Source of the DNA: Pedobacter schmidteae
GTDB taxonomy: Bacteria; Bacteroidota; Bacteroidia; Sphingobacteriales; Sphingobacteriaceae
Length of the DNA: 64,000 nt
NCBI RefSeq assembly: GCF_900564155.1
Contig: NZ_LS999839.1
Span: 4,647,097-4,711,096, forward strand
Direction: 5' to 3'
The position numbers and the translations under genes were made by a program. Shown here in pieces: positions 16,748 through 25,656 of the stretch (positions are counted from its first letter, which is position 1; every line of letters starts with the position of its first letter). The notes beneath the pieces were generated by a model, which did not search any database, was not told the origin of the DNA, and worked only from the letters and a program-made list of their open reading frames with translations.

Positions 16748-18214
16748 TTATGCATAGGGGATTCCGTCTTTTGATGGCAAGCTACTGTGTCCCATTAAAT
16801 ACTGGTCTACTTTACGTGCAGCTTCCCTTCCTTCAGATATTGCCCAAACCACCAACGATTGTCCGCGGCGCATATCACCTGCAGCAAATATTTTGGCAAT
16901 ATTGGTTTGGTATTTACCTTCTTCAGCTTTAACATTTCCTCTGTTGTCTACATCTACACCTAATTTTTCAATTAGTCCTTCTTTCTGAGGGTGTAAAAAG
17001 CCCATGGCCAACAATACCAATTGACAAGGTAAATCGCGCTCGGTACCTGGTTTTTCTTTAAAGTTCAACGGACGTCCGGTGGCATCGATATCCCACTCCA
17101 CATCCACTACTTTTACAGCTTTCAGGTTTCCGTTTTCGTCTTTAATAAATTCCTTGGTATTTACGCCCCAGCCTCTTTCACATCCTTCTTCGTGTGAAGA
17201 AGTTACTTTTAACAGCATAGGATAAGTTGGCCACGGCATATTTGATGTACGGGCCGATGCAGGCATTGGCATGATCTCAAACTGGGTTACTGATTTGGCC
17301 CCCTGACGATTTGAAGTACCGATACAATCCGATCCGGTATCACCACCACCAATTACAATCACATCCTTACCCGTAGCCAGGATATCCTCGCCATCAACAG
17401 GGAAGTTTTTAACCCTCTTATTTTGTTGTTTTAAAAAGTCCATGGCAAAATGCACACCTTTTGCATCCCTTCCTTCCACCGGAAGATCGCGAGGGATGGT
17501 AGACCCACCGGCAAGAATGATCGATTGAAAATCTCTCAGCAGTGTATTCAGTTCTACATTTACACCTACGTTGGAATTGCATTTAAATACAATCCCTTCT
17601 TTTTCCATCAATGCAATACGACGGGTTACTACGTCTTTTTGCAGTTTAAAATCAGGAATACCATAGTTTAACAAACCACCTGGTGTGTCGTCACGCTCGT
17701 AAACTACCACCTCATGTCCGGCTTTGTTCAATTGCGCTGCGGCTGCCAGTCCGGCCGGTCCGGAGCCAATTACCGCCACCTTTTTACCAGTGCGGATCAA
17801 TGGCGGTTCGGCTTTAATATATCCTTTGGCAAAGGCTGTTTCTATGATGTGTTTTTCAATCTCTTCAATAGATACAGGCGATTTATTGATACCCAATACA
17901 CACGCCGATTCGCATGGTGCCGGACATATACGGCCTGTAAATTCAGGAAAATTATTGGTACTCAACAATATAGTTGAGGCCAGATGCCAGTCTCCTTTAT
18001 ATACCGCATCGTTAAATTCGGGGATAACGTTACCTAATGGGCAGCCTGATTGGCAAAATGGTACTCCGCAATCCATGCATCTTGCAGCCTGTGTGTTTAC
18101 CTGTTCGGTCTCAAACGCTTCAACAAATTCGTTGTAATGTTTTAAACGGGCCTTAGGTTCTTCTTTTCCAGGAGCAGTTCTTTCATATTCTAAAAATCCG
18201 GTTACTTTTCCCAT
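16748..18214 (-). CDS. gltD: glutamate synthase (NADPH) small subunit
   Basis: The beta subunit takes electrons from NADPH through FAD and passes them to the large subunit through its 4Fe-4S clusters. At 488 aa the length is normal. The N-terminal cysteines lie in CMDCGVPFCQSGCPLG and CPAPCESACVLG and build the clusters. GSGPAGLAAAAQL (near residue 150) is the FAD dinucleotide-binding motif, and VIGGGDTGSDC (near 290) is the NADPH motif. The C-terminal FAAGDMRRGQSLVVWAI is the FAD-closing segment. It is the second gene of gltB-gltD, 67 bp after gltB, and ends at a strong terminator. Confidence 0.95.
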   Translation of the reverse strand: MGKVTGFLEYERTAPGKEEPKARLKHYNEFVEAFETEQVNTQAARCMDCGVPFCQSGCPLGNVIPEFNDAVYKGDWHLASTILLSTNNFPEFTGRICPAPCESACVLGINKSPVSIEEIEKHIIETAFAKGYIKAEPPLIRTGKKVAVIGSGPAGLAAAAQLNKAGHEVVVYERDDTPGGLLNYGIPDFKLQKDVVTRRIALMEKEGIVFKCNSNVGVNVELNTLLRDFQSIILAGGSTIPRDLPVEGRDAKGVHFAMDFLKQQNKRVKNFPVDGEDILATGKDVIVIGGGDTGSDCIGTSNRQGAKSVTQFEIMPMPASARTSNMPWPTYPMLLKVTSSHEEGCERGWGVNTKEFIKDENGNLKAVKVVDVEWDIDATGRPLNFKEKPGTERDLPCQLVLLAMGFLHPQKEGLIEKLGVDVDNRGNVKAEEGKYQTNIAKIFAAGDMRRGQSLVVWAISEGREAARKVDQYLMGHSSLPSKDGIPYA

Positions 18215-18281
18215 TGTTATATATTTGAATGATTAGTTATGGTCATTTTTGTCTTCTTTTTCTGATGTTCTGGTCTGTTGC

Positions 18282-21200
18282 TTAAACTTTAACTTTTTGA
18301 GCTCTGCTTTGCAACACCGCTTTGTATTCTTTAGGGAATACCTTGATAAAGTGTGCAGATTGAGTTGCCCAATCATTTAAGATAAACTTAGCTAAATCAC
18401 TATCTGTAAGCTGAATATGTCTTTTCAACAACACATTAATTCTCAGCTCATCCTGTTCATCCAACGGATCCAGGTCCACCATTTCCTTGTTACATTTACC
18501 TGCAAAATCACCTTTTGCATCGTAAACCCAGGCTACACCCCCACTCATACCAGCTGCAAAATTGCTTCCTGTGCTGCCAATTACCAATACTTCACCACCG
18601 GTCATGTATTCGCAACCATGGTCGCCCAATCCTTCAACTACTGCAGTACCGCCCGAGTTTCTTACCGCAAAGCGTTCGCCAGCTTGTCCGCGTACAAACA
18701 ACTCGCCCGATGTTGCACCATACATGGCTACGTTACCAATGATGATATTTTGCTCCGGCACATACTTGGTATTGCTAAACGGATAAATGGCCAACCTTGC
18801 ACCCGAAAGTCCTTTACCAACATAGTCATTGGCTTCACCTTCCAGCTGTAGTGAGATGCCTTTTGTGGCAAAAGCACCAAAACTTTGTCCGGCCGAACCT
18901 TTGAATTTAAAGTTGATGGTATCGGCAGGTAATCCCTGACTCTTATAGACTTTAGACACCTCATTGGAAAGCATAGTACCTATTGCACGGTTTGTGTTTT
19001 TCAACTCAAACTCTTTATAGATAGGCTCCTTACCTGTTAACGCAGGCTGTGCAGCCTTAATCAGTTCATGATCCAGTACATCGGCCAATCCATGATCCTG
19101 CTCTTCAGTCTGATACAAGCTCAATCCATTGTCCGGTGCTTTATACAATATAGCCGAAAGGTCAAGATCTTTCAGTTTCCAATCGTGTTCTTCAATAGGA
19201 CGAACACTTAAAGCATCGGCCTGTCCAACCATTTCCTGAACGGTTCTGAAACCAAGTTCAGCCATAGTTTCTCTCAACTCTTCAGCCAGGAAGTAGAACA
19301 AGTTCACCACGTGGTCCGCTTCACCGGTAAACAGCTTCCTTAAGTTAGGATCCTGTGTGGCTACACCAACCGGACAAGTATTTAAGTGACATTTACGCAT
19401 CATGATACAGCCCGAGGTAACCAGGGCTGCGGTTGCAACACCCCATTCTTCGGCGCCCAAAAGGGTTGCAATGGCAATATCTTTACCCGTTTTTAGCTGT
19501 CCATCCGTTTGCAGTACTACCCTGCTGCGCAGTCGGTTTTTAACCAATGTCTGGTGCGCCTCGGCCAAACCAAGTTCCCAAGGCAAGCCAGCATGTTGTA
19601 TAGAAGTCAATGGCGATGCACCCGTTCCTCCATCAAATCCAGATACCAAAATCACATCAGCATGTGCCTTGGCTACCCCGGCAGCAATGGTACCTACCCC
19701 CGCTTTAGACACCAGCTTCACATTGATCCTTGCCGCGCGGTTGGCATTTTTAAGGTCAAATATCAGCTGAGCCAAATCCTCGATAGAATAAATATCGTGG
19801 TGCGGTGGTGGGGAGATTAAACCTACACCAGGTGTAGCATGACGAACTTTCCCAATCCAGTCGTCTACTTTTTCACCTGGCAATTGTCCACCTTCACCCG
19901 GCTTGGCACCCTGCGCCATTTTAATCTGCAATTCATCAGCATTGGTCAGGTAGTAGCTGGTTACGCCAAAACGCGCTGAAGCAATCTGCTTAATGGCCGA
20001 ACGCATAGAATCGCCATTTGGCAACAAGTCGTACCTCAATTCATCTTCACCACCCTCACCTGTATTACTTTTTCCGCCAATGCGGTTCATGGCAATAGCC
20101 AGGGTAGAATGTGCTTCGTGAGAGATAGAGCCAAACGACATTGCTCCTGTAGCAAAACGTTTCAAAATGCCTTCAATTGGCTCTACTTCTTCCAAAGGAA
20201 CAGCAGGTCTATTGTAGTTGAACTCAAATAAACCTCTGATGGTAAAAGCCTGATTGGTTTGCTCGTTTACCAGTTTTGAGTATTGTTTGTAAACACTATA
20301 GTCTTTTTTACGGGTCGCATTTTGTAGCAAGTGGATGGTTTGCGGGTTAAACAAGTGCTGCTCGCCTTTGCGTTTCCATTTGTAGTTACCACCTGTAGGT
20401 AATATCGGATCAGGGCGATTGGCCAGTTTAAATACCCTATTGTGTTTAATCAAGGTTTCCTTGGCAATCTCATCCAATCCTAATCCACCAATTCTTGATA
20501 CAGCACCAGTAAAGTAATTATCTACTACACTTTTATGCAATCCCAGGATTTCAAAAATCTGTGCACCATGGTACGATTGCAAAGTAGAGATCCCCATTTT
20601 AGAGAAAATCTTTAACAAGCCGTTGTTGATGGCATAAATATAATTTTGTATCAGTTTCTCTGGTTTAACCCCCAGTTCTTCCTGGAAACCGGTGATGGTT
20701 TCTAAAGCCAGGTAAGGATTTACTGCAGTTGCACCGAAACCAATTAAAGTGGCAAAATGATGTACTTCCCAAACATCACCGGCTTCAACCACAATACCTA
20801 CCGCACCTCTGTATCCTTTACGGATCAGGTGATGGTGTACTGTTGATACAGCCAATAAAGAAGGAATTGCTGCATGTTCTGAGTCCAGCGCACGGTCCGA
20901 CAATACAATTACCTGAAAACCATCTTCAACCGCATCTACTGCATAACGGCAAAGTCTGTCTAGTCCTTTTGCCAAAGCACCCGGTTTACCATCGGCCCTG
21001 AAATAAGTTTGCAGGGTTTTGGACTGGAATACGCCTGTATCAATACTTCTCAGTTTTTCCAGCTCATGATTGGTCAATATAGGATGCTTGATACCTACAC
21101 AGTGGCACTGCATGGCATTTTCTTCCAAAATATTACCATTGTTGCCCATAAAACCGGCAAGGCTCATCACCACTTTTTCGCGGATAGGATCAATTGGCGG

Positions 21201-22790
21201 ATTAGTTACCTGCGCAAACAACTGTTTGAAATACGAAGACAGGTGTTGCGGTTTTTGAGAAAGTACAGCCAAGGGAATATCAGTACCCATTGATCCGATC
21301 GGTTCTTTACCATCTTTAGCCATCGGTTTAAGAATCAGATCTACATCTTCTCTGCTGTAACCGAATACCTGCTGGTATCTGAATATAGATTCCTGAGACA
21401 AGCCACTGAACACCAGTCTTGGTTCAGGCAGCTCTTCCAGTCTGATCTGATATTGATTGATCCAATCGGCATAAGGCCTGCTGCCGCATACCTTTTGTTT
21501 AATCTCTACATCACTGATGATACGGCCCTGTTCCATGTCTACCACAAACATTTTACCAGGCGTTAAACGGCCTTTTTCAATAATCTTGCTTTGATCAAGT
21601 GCCAGAGCACCTGCTTCCGAAGCCATAATCACATGATCATCTTCAGTAATGGCATATCTTTGCGGGCGCAAACCATTTCTGTCCAGCGTAGCGCCAATCA
21701 GGTTTCCATCGGTAAAGGAAACTGCGGCTGGTCCGTCCCAAGGCTCCATTAAAGTAGCATGGAATTTATAGAAAGCTTTTTTCAGCTCGTCCATATCCTC
21801 ATTGCCGTCCCAGGCTTCCGGGATCAGCATCATCAATACATGAGGTAATGAACGGCCTGAATGCAATAACAATTCAACAATATTATCCAAACATCCCGAA
21901 TCAGAATTCGACTCATCAATTACGGGCAATAAAATATTTAATTCTTCGGGTGTAAAATACGGAGAAGCAAAAGACTTCACACTGGCCCTAAACCAGTTGA
22001 GGTTACCTTGCAGGGTATTGATCTCGCCATTATGCGCAATATACCGGAAAGGTTGTGCCAACCGCCACGACGGGAAAGTATTGGTAGCAAAACGGGAATG
22101 CACCAAACCAAATGCCGACACTACACGTTTATCGCTCAATTCAGTAAAATAAGACCTTACCTGTAAAGAGGTTAGCTGTCCTTTGTATACGATAGTACGC
22201 GACGAGAAAGAGGCGATGTAAAACTCGTGATTAATACCTTTTACAGTAGTATTAATGGTTTTAGACAAGTAATTTTTGAACACATATAATTTACGTTCAA
22301 AATCGGCACCTGCTGCAATTGCGTAAGGGCGGGCAATAAACACCTGTTCCATTTCCGGCTCTACTGATAAGGCCATATCGCCTATACCATCGGTGTTGGT
22401 CAGCACCCTTCTAAAGCCCAAAACTTCAAGGTTAAGCTTTTCCGCTGCCCTGTAAATAATCTCTCTGCATTCTTCTCTAGCTTTTACATCTTTGGGTAAA
22501 AAAAGCATCCCAACGCCATAATCTCCTGATTCATTTAAACTGAACCCAATTTTAAGGCATTCATCATACAGGAATTCATGTGGTATCTGTATCATGATAC
22601 CAGCACCGTCTCCGGTATTGATTTCGGCTCCCACTGCCCCGCGGTGATCAAGATTTTCAAGAATGGTTATGGCATCTGAAATGATTTGCTGCGACTTGCG
22701 GCCCTTTATATGAGCTACAAATCCGATGCCGCATGCATCATGTTCAAAACGCTGGTCGTATAACCCCTGGTTATCTTGTGTTAGTTCCAT
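18282..22790 (-). CDS. gltB: glutamate synthase (NADPH) large subunit
   Basis: The alpha subunit makes two glutamates from glutamine and 2-oxoglutarate and is the main ammonia-assimilation step together with glutamine synthetase. The 1502-aa length matches the family. The precursor has a 19-residue leader before the catalytic Cys20 (HDACGIGFVAHIKG), the nucleophile of the type II glutamine amidotransferase domain. After that come the central domain, the FMN-binding synthase domain (GGKSNTGEGGED, then SPPPHHDIYSIEDLAQL), the 3Fe-4S cysteines in CIMMRKCHLNTCPVG around residue 1130, and a C-terminal GXGXG beta-helix (for example GDHGCEYMTGG). It lies upstream of gltD. An 870-bp gene-free region precedes it and could hold its promoter. 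Confidence 0.96.
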   Translation of the reverse strand: MELTQDNQGLYDQRFEHDACGIGFVAHIKGRKSQQIISDAITILENLDHRGAVGAEINTGDGAGIMIQIPHEFLYDECLKIGFSLNESGDYGVGMLFLPKDVKAREECREIIYRAAEKLNLEVLGFRRVLTNTDGIGDMALSVEPEMEQVFIARPYAIAAGADFERKLYVFKNYLSKTINTTVKGINHEFYIASFSSRTIVYKGQLTSLQVRSYFTELSDKRVVSAFGLVHSRFATNTFPSWRLAQPFRYIAHNGEINTLQGNLNWFRASVKSFASPYFTPEELNILLPVIDESNSDSGCLDNIVELLLHSGRSLPHVLMMLIPEAWDGNEDMDELKKAFYKFHATLMEPWDGPAAVSFTDGNLIGATLDRNGLRPQRYAITEDDHVIMASEAGALALDQSKIIEKGRLTPGKMFVVDMEQGRIISDVEIKQKVCGSRPYADWINQYQIRLEELPEPRLVFSGLSQESIFRYQQVFGYSREDVDLILKPMAKDGKEPIGSMGTDIPLAVLSQKPQHLSSYFKQLFAQVTNPPIDPIREKVVMSLAGFMGNNGNILEENAMQCHCVGIKHPILTNHELEKLRSIDTGVFQSKTLQTYFRADGKPGALAKGLDRLCRYAVDAVEDGFQVIVLSDRALDSEHAAIPSLLAVSTVHHHLIRKGYRGAVGIVVEAGDVWEVHHFATLIGFGATAVNPYLALETITGFQEELGVKPEKLIQNYIYAINNGLLKIFSKMGISTLQSYHGAQIFEILGLHKSVVDNYFTGAVSRIGGLGLDEIAKETLIKHNRVFKLANRPDPILPTGGNYKWKRKGEQHLFNPQTIHLLQNATRKKDYSVYKQYSKLVNEQTNQAFTIRGLFEFNYNRPAVPLEEVEPIEGILKRFATGAMSFGSISHEAHSTLAIAMNRIGGKSNTGEGGEDELRYDLLPNGDSMRSAIKQIASARFGVTSYYLTNADELQIKMAQGAKPGEGGQLPGEKVDDWIGKVRHATPGVGLISPPPHHDIYSIEDLAQLIFDLKNANRAARINVKLVSKAGVGTIAAGVAKAHADVILVSGFDGGTGASPLTSIQHAGLPWELGLAEAHQTLVKNRLRSRVVLQTDGQLKTGKDIAIATLLGAEEWGVATAALVTSGCIMMRKCHLNTCPVGVATQDPNLRKLFTGEADHVVNLFYFLAEELRETMAELGFRTVQEMVGQADALSVRPIEEHDWKLKDLDLSAILYKAPDNGLSLYQTEEQDHGLADVLDHELIKAAQPALTGKEPIYKEFELKNTNRAIGTMLSNEVSKVYKSQGLPADTINFKFKGSAGQSFGAFATKGISLQLEGEANDYVGKGLSGARLAIYPFSNTKYVPEQNIIIGNVAMYGATSGELFVRGQAGERFAVRNSGGTAVVEGLGDHGCEYMTGGEVLVIGSTGSNFAAGMSGGVAWVYDAKGDFAGKCNKEMVDLDPLDEQDELRINVLLKRHIQLTDSDLAKFILNDWATQSAHFIKVFPKEYKAVLQSRAQKVKV

Positions 22791-23018
22791 AAGTTCCGTT
22801 TAATATTAGTTTGGTATAGTGTATTTCGGACACTAAGATACGAATAAAAAATCATGAATTATAATATTTGTATATTTTTTAGGATATACACAACATATTT
22901 AAAATAAATCACATCAATATTATCATTTCAGCAAAATACAACGATTGAAATTACGACATTCATAATTCAATTATTTAGAATTATTTTTCATAAGTATATA
23001 ATTATTAATGTCCTTCTA

Positions 23019-23148
23019 TTGTTTTCATTTGTATTAATGAACTCGTAAACCCGGTTTGTTTTTTAACGGTGATGAAGCTATCATGAGCAATATTATTCAT
23101 TAGCCTTTTTTGTTTTAATTGGTATTCATGAGCTCGCAAGCTCGGTTC
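23019..23148. repeat. two diverged direct repeats of about 39 bp
   Basis: Copies at 23019-23057 and 23110-23148 start at an offset of 91 bp and agree at most positions. They share ttgtttt, a gtatt/atga core and the pattern ctcg-n-aa-n-c-n-cggtt. The divergence suggests an old duplication or members of an interspersed repeat. Confidence 0.5.
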
Positions 23149-23417
23149 ATTACTTTTTGTGAGTGTTTACTCATGATGGTTTCATAAGTACATCGGCTAT
23201 TTCGTGATATCGAAGTATTCAAGCGTGTCGACAGGTCAAAAAAGCGATTCTTTTAACCGATTTACAATCCGTGTTCTAAATATAATCAATAAAATTCAAT
23301 TTATTTTCAGCCTTACAAACTATTTATCCTCAATTGATTATGTCATTTTTACTAAAAAAACTTAAATATTTATGATTTTCTCTTTTGTAGATTGATCTCT
23401 TTTGCTACATTTGTGCC

Positions 23418-23514
23418 GGGCAAGTCTTTTACGATCAGCTCCCTTTGAACTCCCCCAGGGCGGGAACGAAGCAAGGGTAGAAGGTTGTAGCGATGCGATA
23501 AAAGGTGCTTGCCC
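23418..23514. repeat. inverted-repeat element with GC-rich centre
   Basis: Ends gggcaag-tc-tttta (23418-23431) and its near complement (about 23499-23514) enclose ~70 bp with further ccctt/aaggg pairing. The block is richer in G+C than its surroundings. It looks like an interspersed REP-like element; similar blocks may be scattered through related genomes, but that is from memory and unverified. Confidence 0.45.
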
Positions 23515-23659
23515 ATTTTTTACTTTTTTCGATAAAAGTAATTCTGTAAATACTCTCTTATTATTCTTGTTTTTCTTAAAAGAGCTCAATGTAATTGCCT
23601 ATTTTAGGCGAAAATATTGATACAATTTATACATTAACCAATTTGCAAATTTAAACAAC

Positions 23660-24319
23660 ATGAAATTTTTCATTGATACAGCCAATCTTGACCAGATAAA
23701 AGAAGCACAGGACCTGGGGGTTTTGGATGGTGTAACCACTAACCCAAGCTTGATGGCCAAAGAAGGCATTACAGGTGATGACAATGTAATTGCTCACTAT
23801 AAAGCAATCTGCGCTATTGTAGATGACAATGTAAGTGCAGAAGTAATTTCTACCACCTATGACGAGATCATCAAAGAAGGCGAAGCTTTAGCAAAATTAA
23901 ATCCTAAAATCGTAGTAAAAGTACCTATGATTAAAGATGGTGTAAAGGCGATCAAGTATTTAACCTCAAAAGGTATCAGAACCAATTGTACTTTGATATT
24001 CTCTCCTGGACAAGCGTTATTGGCAGCTAAGGCTGGTGCTACTTATGTTTCTCCATTTTTAGGTCGTTTAGATGACATCTCTACAGATGGCTTGCAACTG
24101 ATTGAAGACATCAGACTGATATTTGACAACTACGGTTATCCAACTCAAATATTAGCAGCTTCTATCCGCGGACCATTACATATTGTAGCTTGCGCTAAAT
24201 TGGGTGCTGATGTAATCACGGCTCCATTGGCAGCCATTACTGCATTGTTAAAACATCCTTTGACAGATAGCGGTCTGGCAACCTTCCTGGCCGATCACGC
24301 AAAAGCTGCGGGTAAATAG
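23660..24319 (+). CDS. fsa: fructose-6-phosphate aldolase / small transaldolase
   Basis: This 219-aa protein belongs to the short TalC/FSA group of class I aldolases. It opens with MKFFIDTANLDQIKEA and the GVTTNPSL motif. The Schiff-base lysine is K87 in IVVKVPM. TNCTLIFSPGQALLAAKAGA and SPFLGRLDDIS follow, then ILAASIRGPLHI in place of the longer insert of classical transaldolases. Such enzymes act either as transaldolase in the pentose phosphate pathway or as fructose-6-phosphate aldolase; sequence alone does not decide. It is a single-gene unit, cytoplasmic, ending at a perfect 22-bp palindrome. Confidence 0.9.
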   Translation: MKFFIDTANLDQIKEAQDLGVLDGVTTNPSLMAKEGITGDDNVIAHYKAICAIVDDNVSAEVISTTYDEIIKEGEALAKLNPKIVVKVPMIKDGVKAIKYLTSKGIRTNCTLIFSPGQALLAAKAGATYVSPFLGRLDDISTDGLQLIEDIRLIFDNYGYPTQILAASIRGPLHIVACAKLGADVITAPLAAITALLKHPLTDSGLATFLADHAKAAGK

Positions 24320-24333
24320 TATTACCTCCTGAT

Positions 24334-24377
24334 ATTAAAATAGCCCTGATGAAAATTTTCATCAGGGCTATTTTAAT
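24334..24377. terminator. bidirectional rho-independent terminator
   Basis: A perfect 22-bp palindrome without a central spacer (arms 24334-24355 and 24356-24377) has A- and T-runs at its ends. It separates the convergent transaldolase and gmhB genes and should work in both directions. Confidence 0.88.
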
Positions 24378-24443
24378 GTCTATGCACATCATCCTGAATT
24401 TATCTCAGGATCACTCAAGAGAAAGCAAGCTGTCATTGGCAAA

Positions 24444-24980
24444 TTATTTAAGCATTTCCTGCGACAAGACGTCAAATTTATCTCCGGCTAATACCTGCTT
24501 TACCAGATCATAATCAATCAGCTCATCAGGAGCAATCAATATCCCCTTTACCCCTGCCCCATTTGCAGCAGTTACGTCACGTGGTTTGTCACCAATCATC
24601 ACCGACAATGCAGGATCGATATTATACTTTGCAATGGCTTCTAAAAGCATCCCTGATTTAGGCTTACGACAATCGCATTCGCCCGATACAGTGGGATGGT
24701 GCGGACAATAATACGCATGAGTAATCACTGCTCCCTGCGCCTCAAACCGGGCTGCCAAAGTATTGTGCATCTGGGCCAGGGTTTCCTCCGTATAACGTTG
24801 CTGAGCAATGCCTCCCTGGTTGGTAATGATAATTAAAAGATACCCCTCATCGTACAATTTTTTTAAGGGTGCAATCTGATAATCTAATATTTCAAAATCT
24901 TCCAGTCTGGTAATGTAGTCGTATATTTCATGGTTCAGCACCCCGTCGCGGTCCAGAAAAACAGCTTTATTCATCGTCAT
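24444..24980 (-). CDS. gmhB: D-glycero-D-manno-heptose-1,7-bisphosphate 7-phosphatase
   Basis: This 178-aa HAD-superfamily phosphatase removes the 7-phosphate in ADP-heptose synthesis for lipopolysaccharide. It shows FLDRDGVLNHE (nucleophile D10 and acid D12), IIITNQGGIAQ (motif II), the zinc-loop CPHHPTVSGECDCRKPKSGM and MIGDKPRDVTAA (motif IV). The zinc loop and length distinguish GmhB from the bifunctional HisB. It is cytoplasmic. Nineteen bp separate it from the PhnA-like gene upstream, so the two may share a message. A histidinol-phosphatase role is the main alternative. Confidence 0.88.
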   Translation of the reverse strand: MTMNKAVFLDRDGVLNHEIYDYITRLEDFEILDYQIAPLKKLYDEGYLLIIITNQGGIAQQRYTEETLAQMHNTLAARFEAQGAVITHAYYCPHHPTVSGECDCRKPKSGMLLEAIAKYNIDPALSVMIGDKPRDVTAANGAGVKGILIAPDELIDYDLVKQVLAGDKFDVLSQEMLK

Positions 24981-24999
24981 TTCAATTGTCCTTTATTTT

Positions 25000-25575
25000 C
25001 TAGCTTTGTTTTCTTACGTATTTGGTAAGGATTACTATGGTTTGTCCTTCTATTTTCCCTTCAATCTGATCCGTATTATCGGCTACCAAACGAATATTTT
25101 TGACCACAGTACCTAGTTTTGCACTTAGTGAAGATCCTTTTACATCCAGTGTTTTTGTCAAAACAACTGTATTACCAGTTTCCAGTAATTGGCCGTTACA
25201 ATCTTTGTGCACCTCTTCTGTAGCATCATCTTCATCATCAGCACCCAATTGTGCCCAGGCCAGCGTAGCTTCATCCATATACATGGCATCCAGGCTATCC
25301 ACAGCCCAGCTTTCCTCTTTCAAACGTTTCAGTAAACGCCAGGTAATTACCTGAATACCCGGAACTGCACTCCACATACTAGTTCGCAGACAATTCAAAT
25401 GTTTTACATCCAATGGTGCAGTTTTTTCTATCTGGGCTAAGCATTTGCCACAGATCATTACACAGTTGTCTTCAGTTTTGCTGGTTTGAGGTAAAACGGC
25501 ATACAAATTTATAGGCGCTGCCGATTCGCACAATTCACATTTATTTTCGCTTCTATCTAATAATTGTTGTTCCAA
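25000..25575 (-). CDS. PhnA/YjdM-like zinc-ribbon protein
   Basis: This 191-aa protein starts at a TTG at 25575 (ATT just upstream is the other option). The N-terminus has a zinc ribbon with CELC and ICGKC. The C-terminal ~70 residues are the PhnA (YjdM) domain, with KDCNGQLLETGNTVVLTKTLDVKGSS and a final small beta barrel. An acidic linker (GADDEDDATEE) joins the two. The family was named for alkylphosphonate use, but its members lie outside the C-P lyase machinery and their function is not established. No phosphonate genes are nearby. It precedes gmhB in the same direction. Confidence 0.85.
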   Translation of the reverse strand: MEQQLLDRSENKCELCESAAPINLYAVLPQTSKTEDNCVMICGKCLAQIEKTAPLDVKHLNCLRTSMWSAVPGIQVITWRLLKRLKEESWAVDSLDAMYMDEATLAWAQLGADDEDDATEEVHKDCNGQLLETGNTVVLTKTLDVKGSSLSAKLGTVVKNIRLVADNTDQIEGKIEGQTIVILTKYVRKQS

Positions 25576-25656
25576 AATATGCTGTTTTTTATTAAAAATT
25601 GAGAATGCGAAGTTACTATTTTAGTCTGAATCGAAGCTGCTATAAAATAAACCAGA

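Larger units (their letters stand above)
22791..23659. other. 869-bp intergenic region with repeats, no gene
   Basis: The region between the divergent gltB and transaldolase genes is mostly A+T rich. It holds a pair of ~39-bp direct repeats (23019-23148) and a G+C-richer inverted-repeat block (23418-23514). A frame of 75 codons on the minus strand (23362-23589) crosses the latter but has no coding character that I trust. Promoters for both flanking genes must lie here. Confidence 0.5.

Noticed and set aside
18417..18851. 144-codon plus-strand frame opposite gltB
   Set aside because: It is antisense to the conserved C-terminal part of gltB, whose sequence explains the openness of the frame.
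23362..23589. 75-codon minus-strand frame in the gltB/fsa gap
   Set aside because: It is low in complexity and crosses the inverted-repeat block. Similar short frames arise from interspersed repeats.
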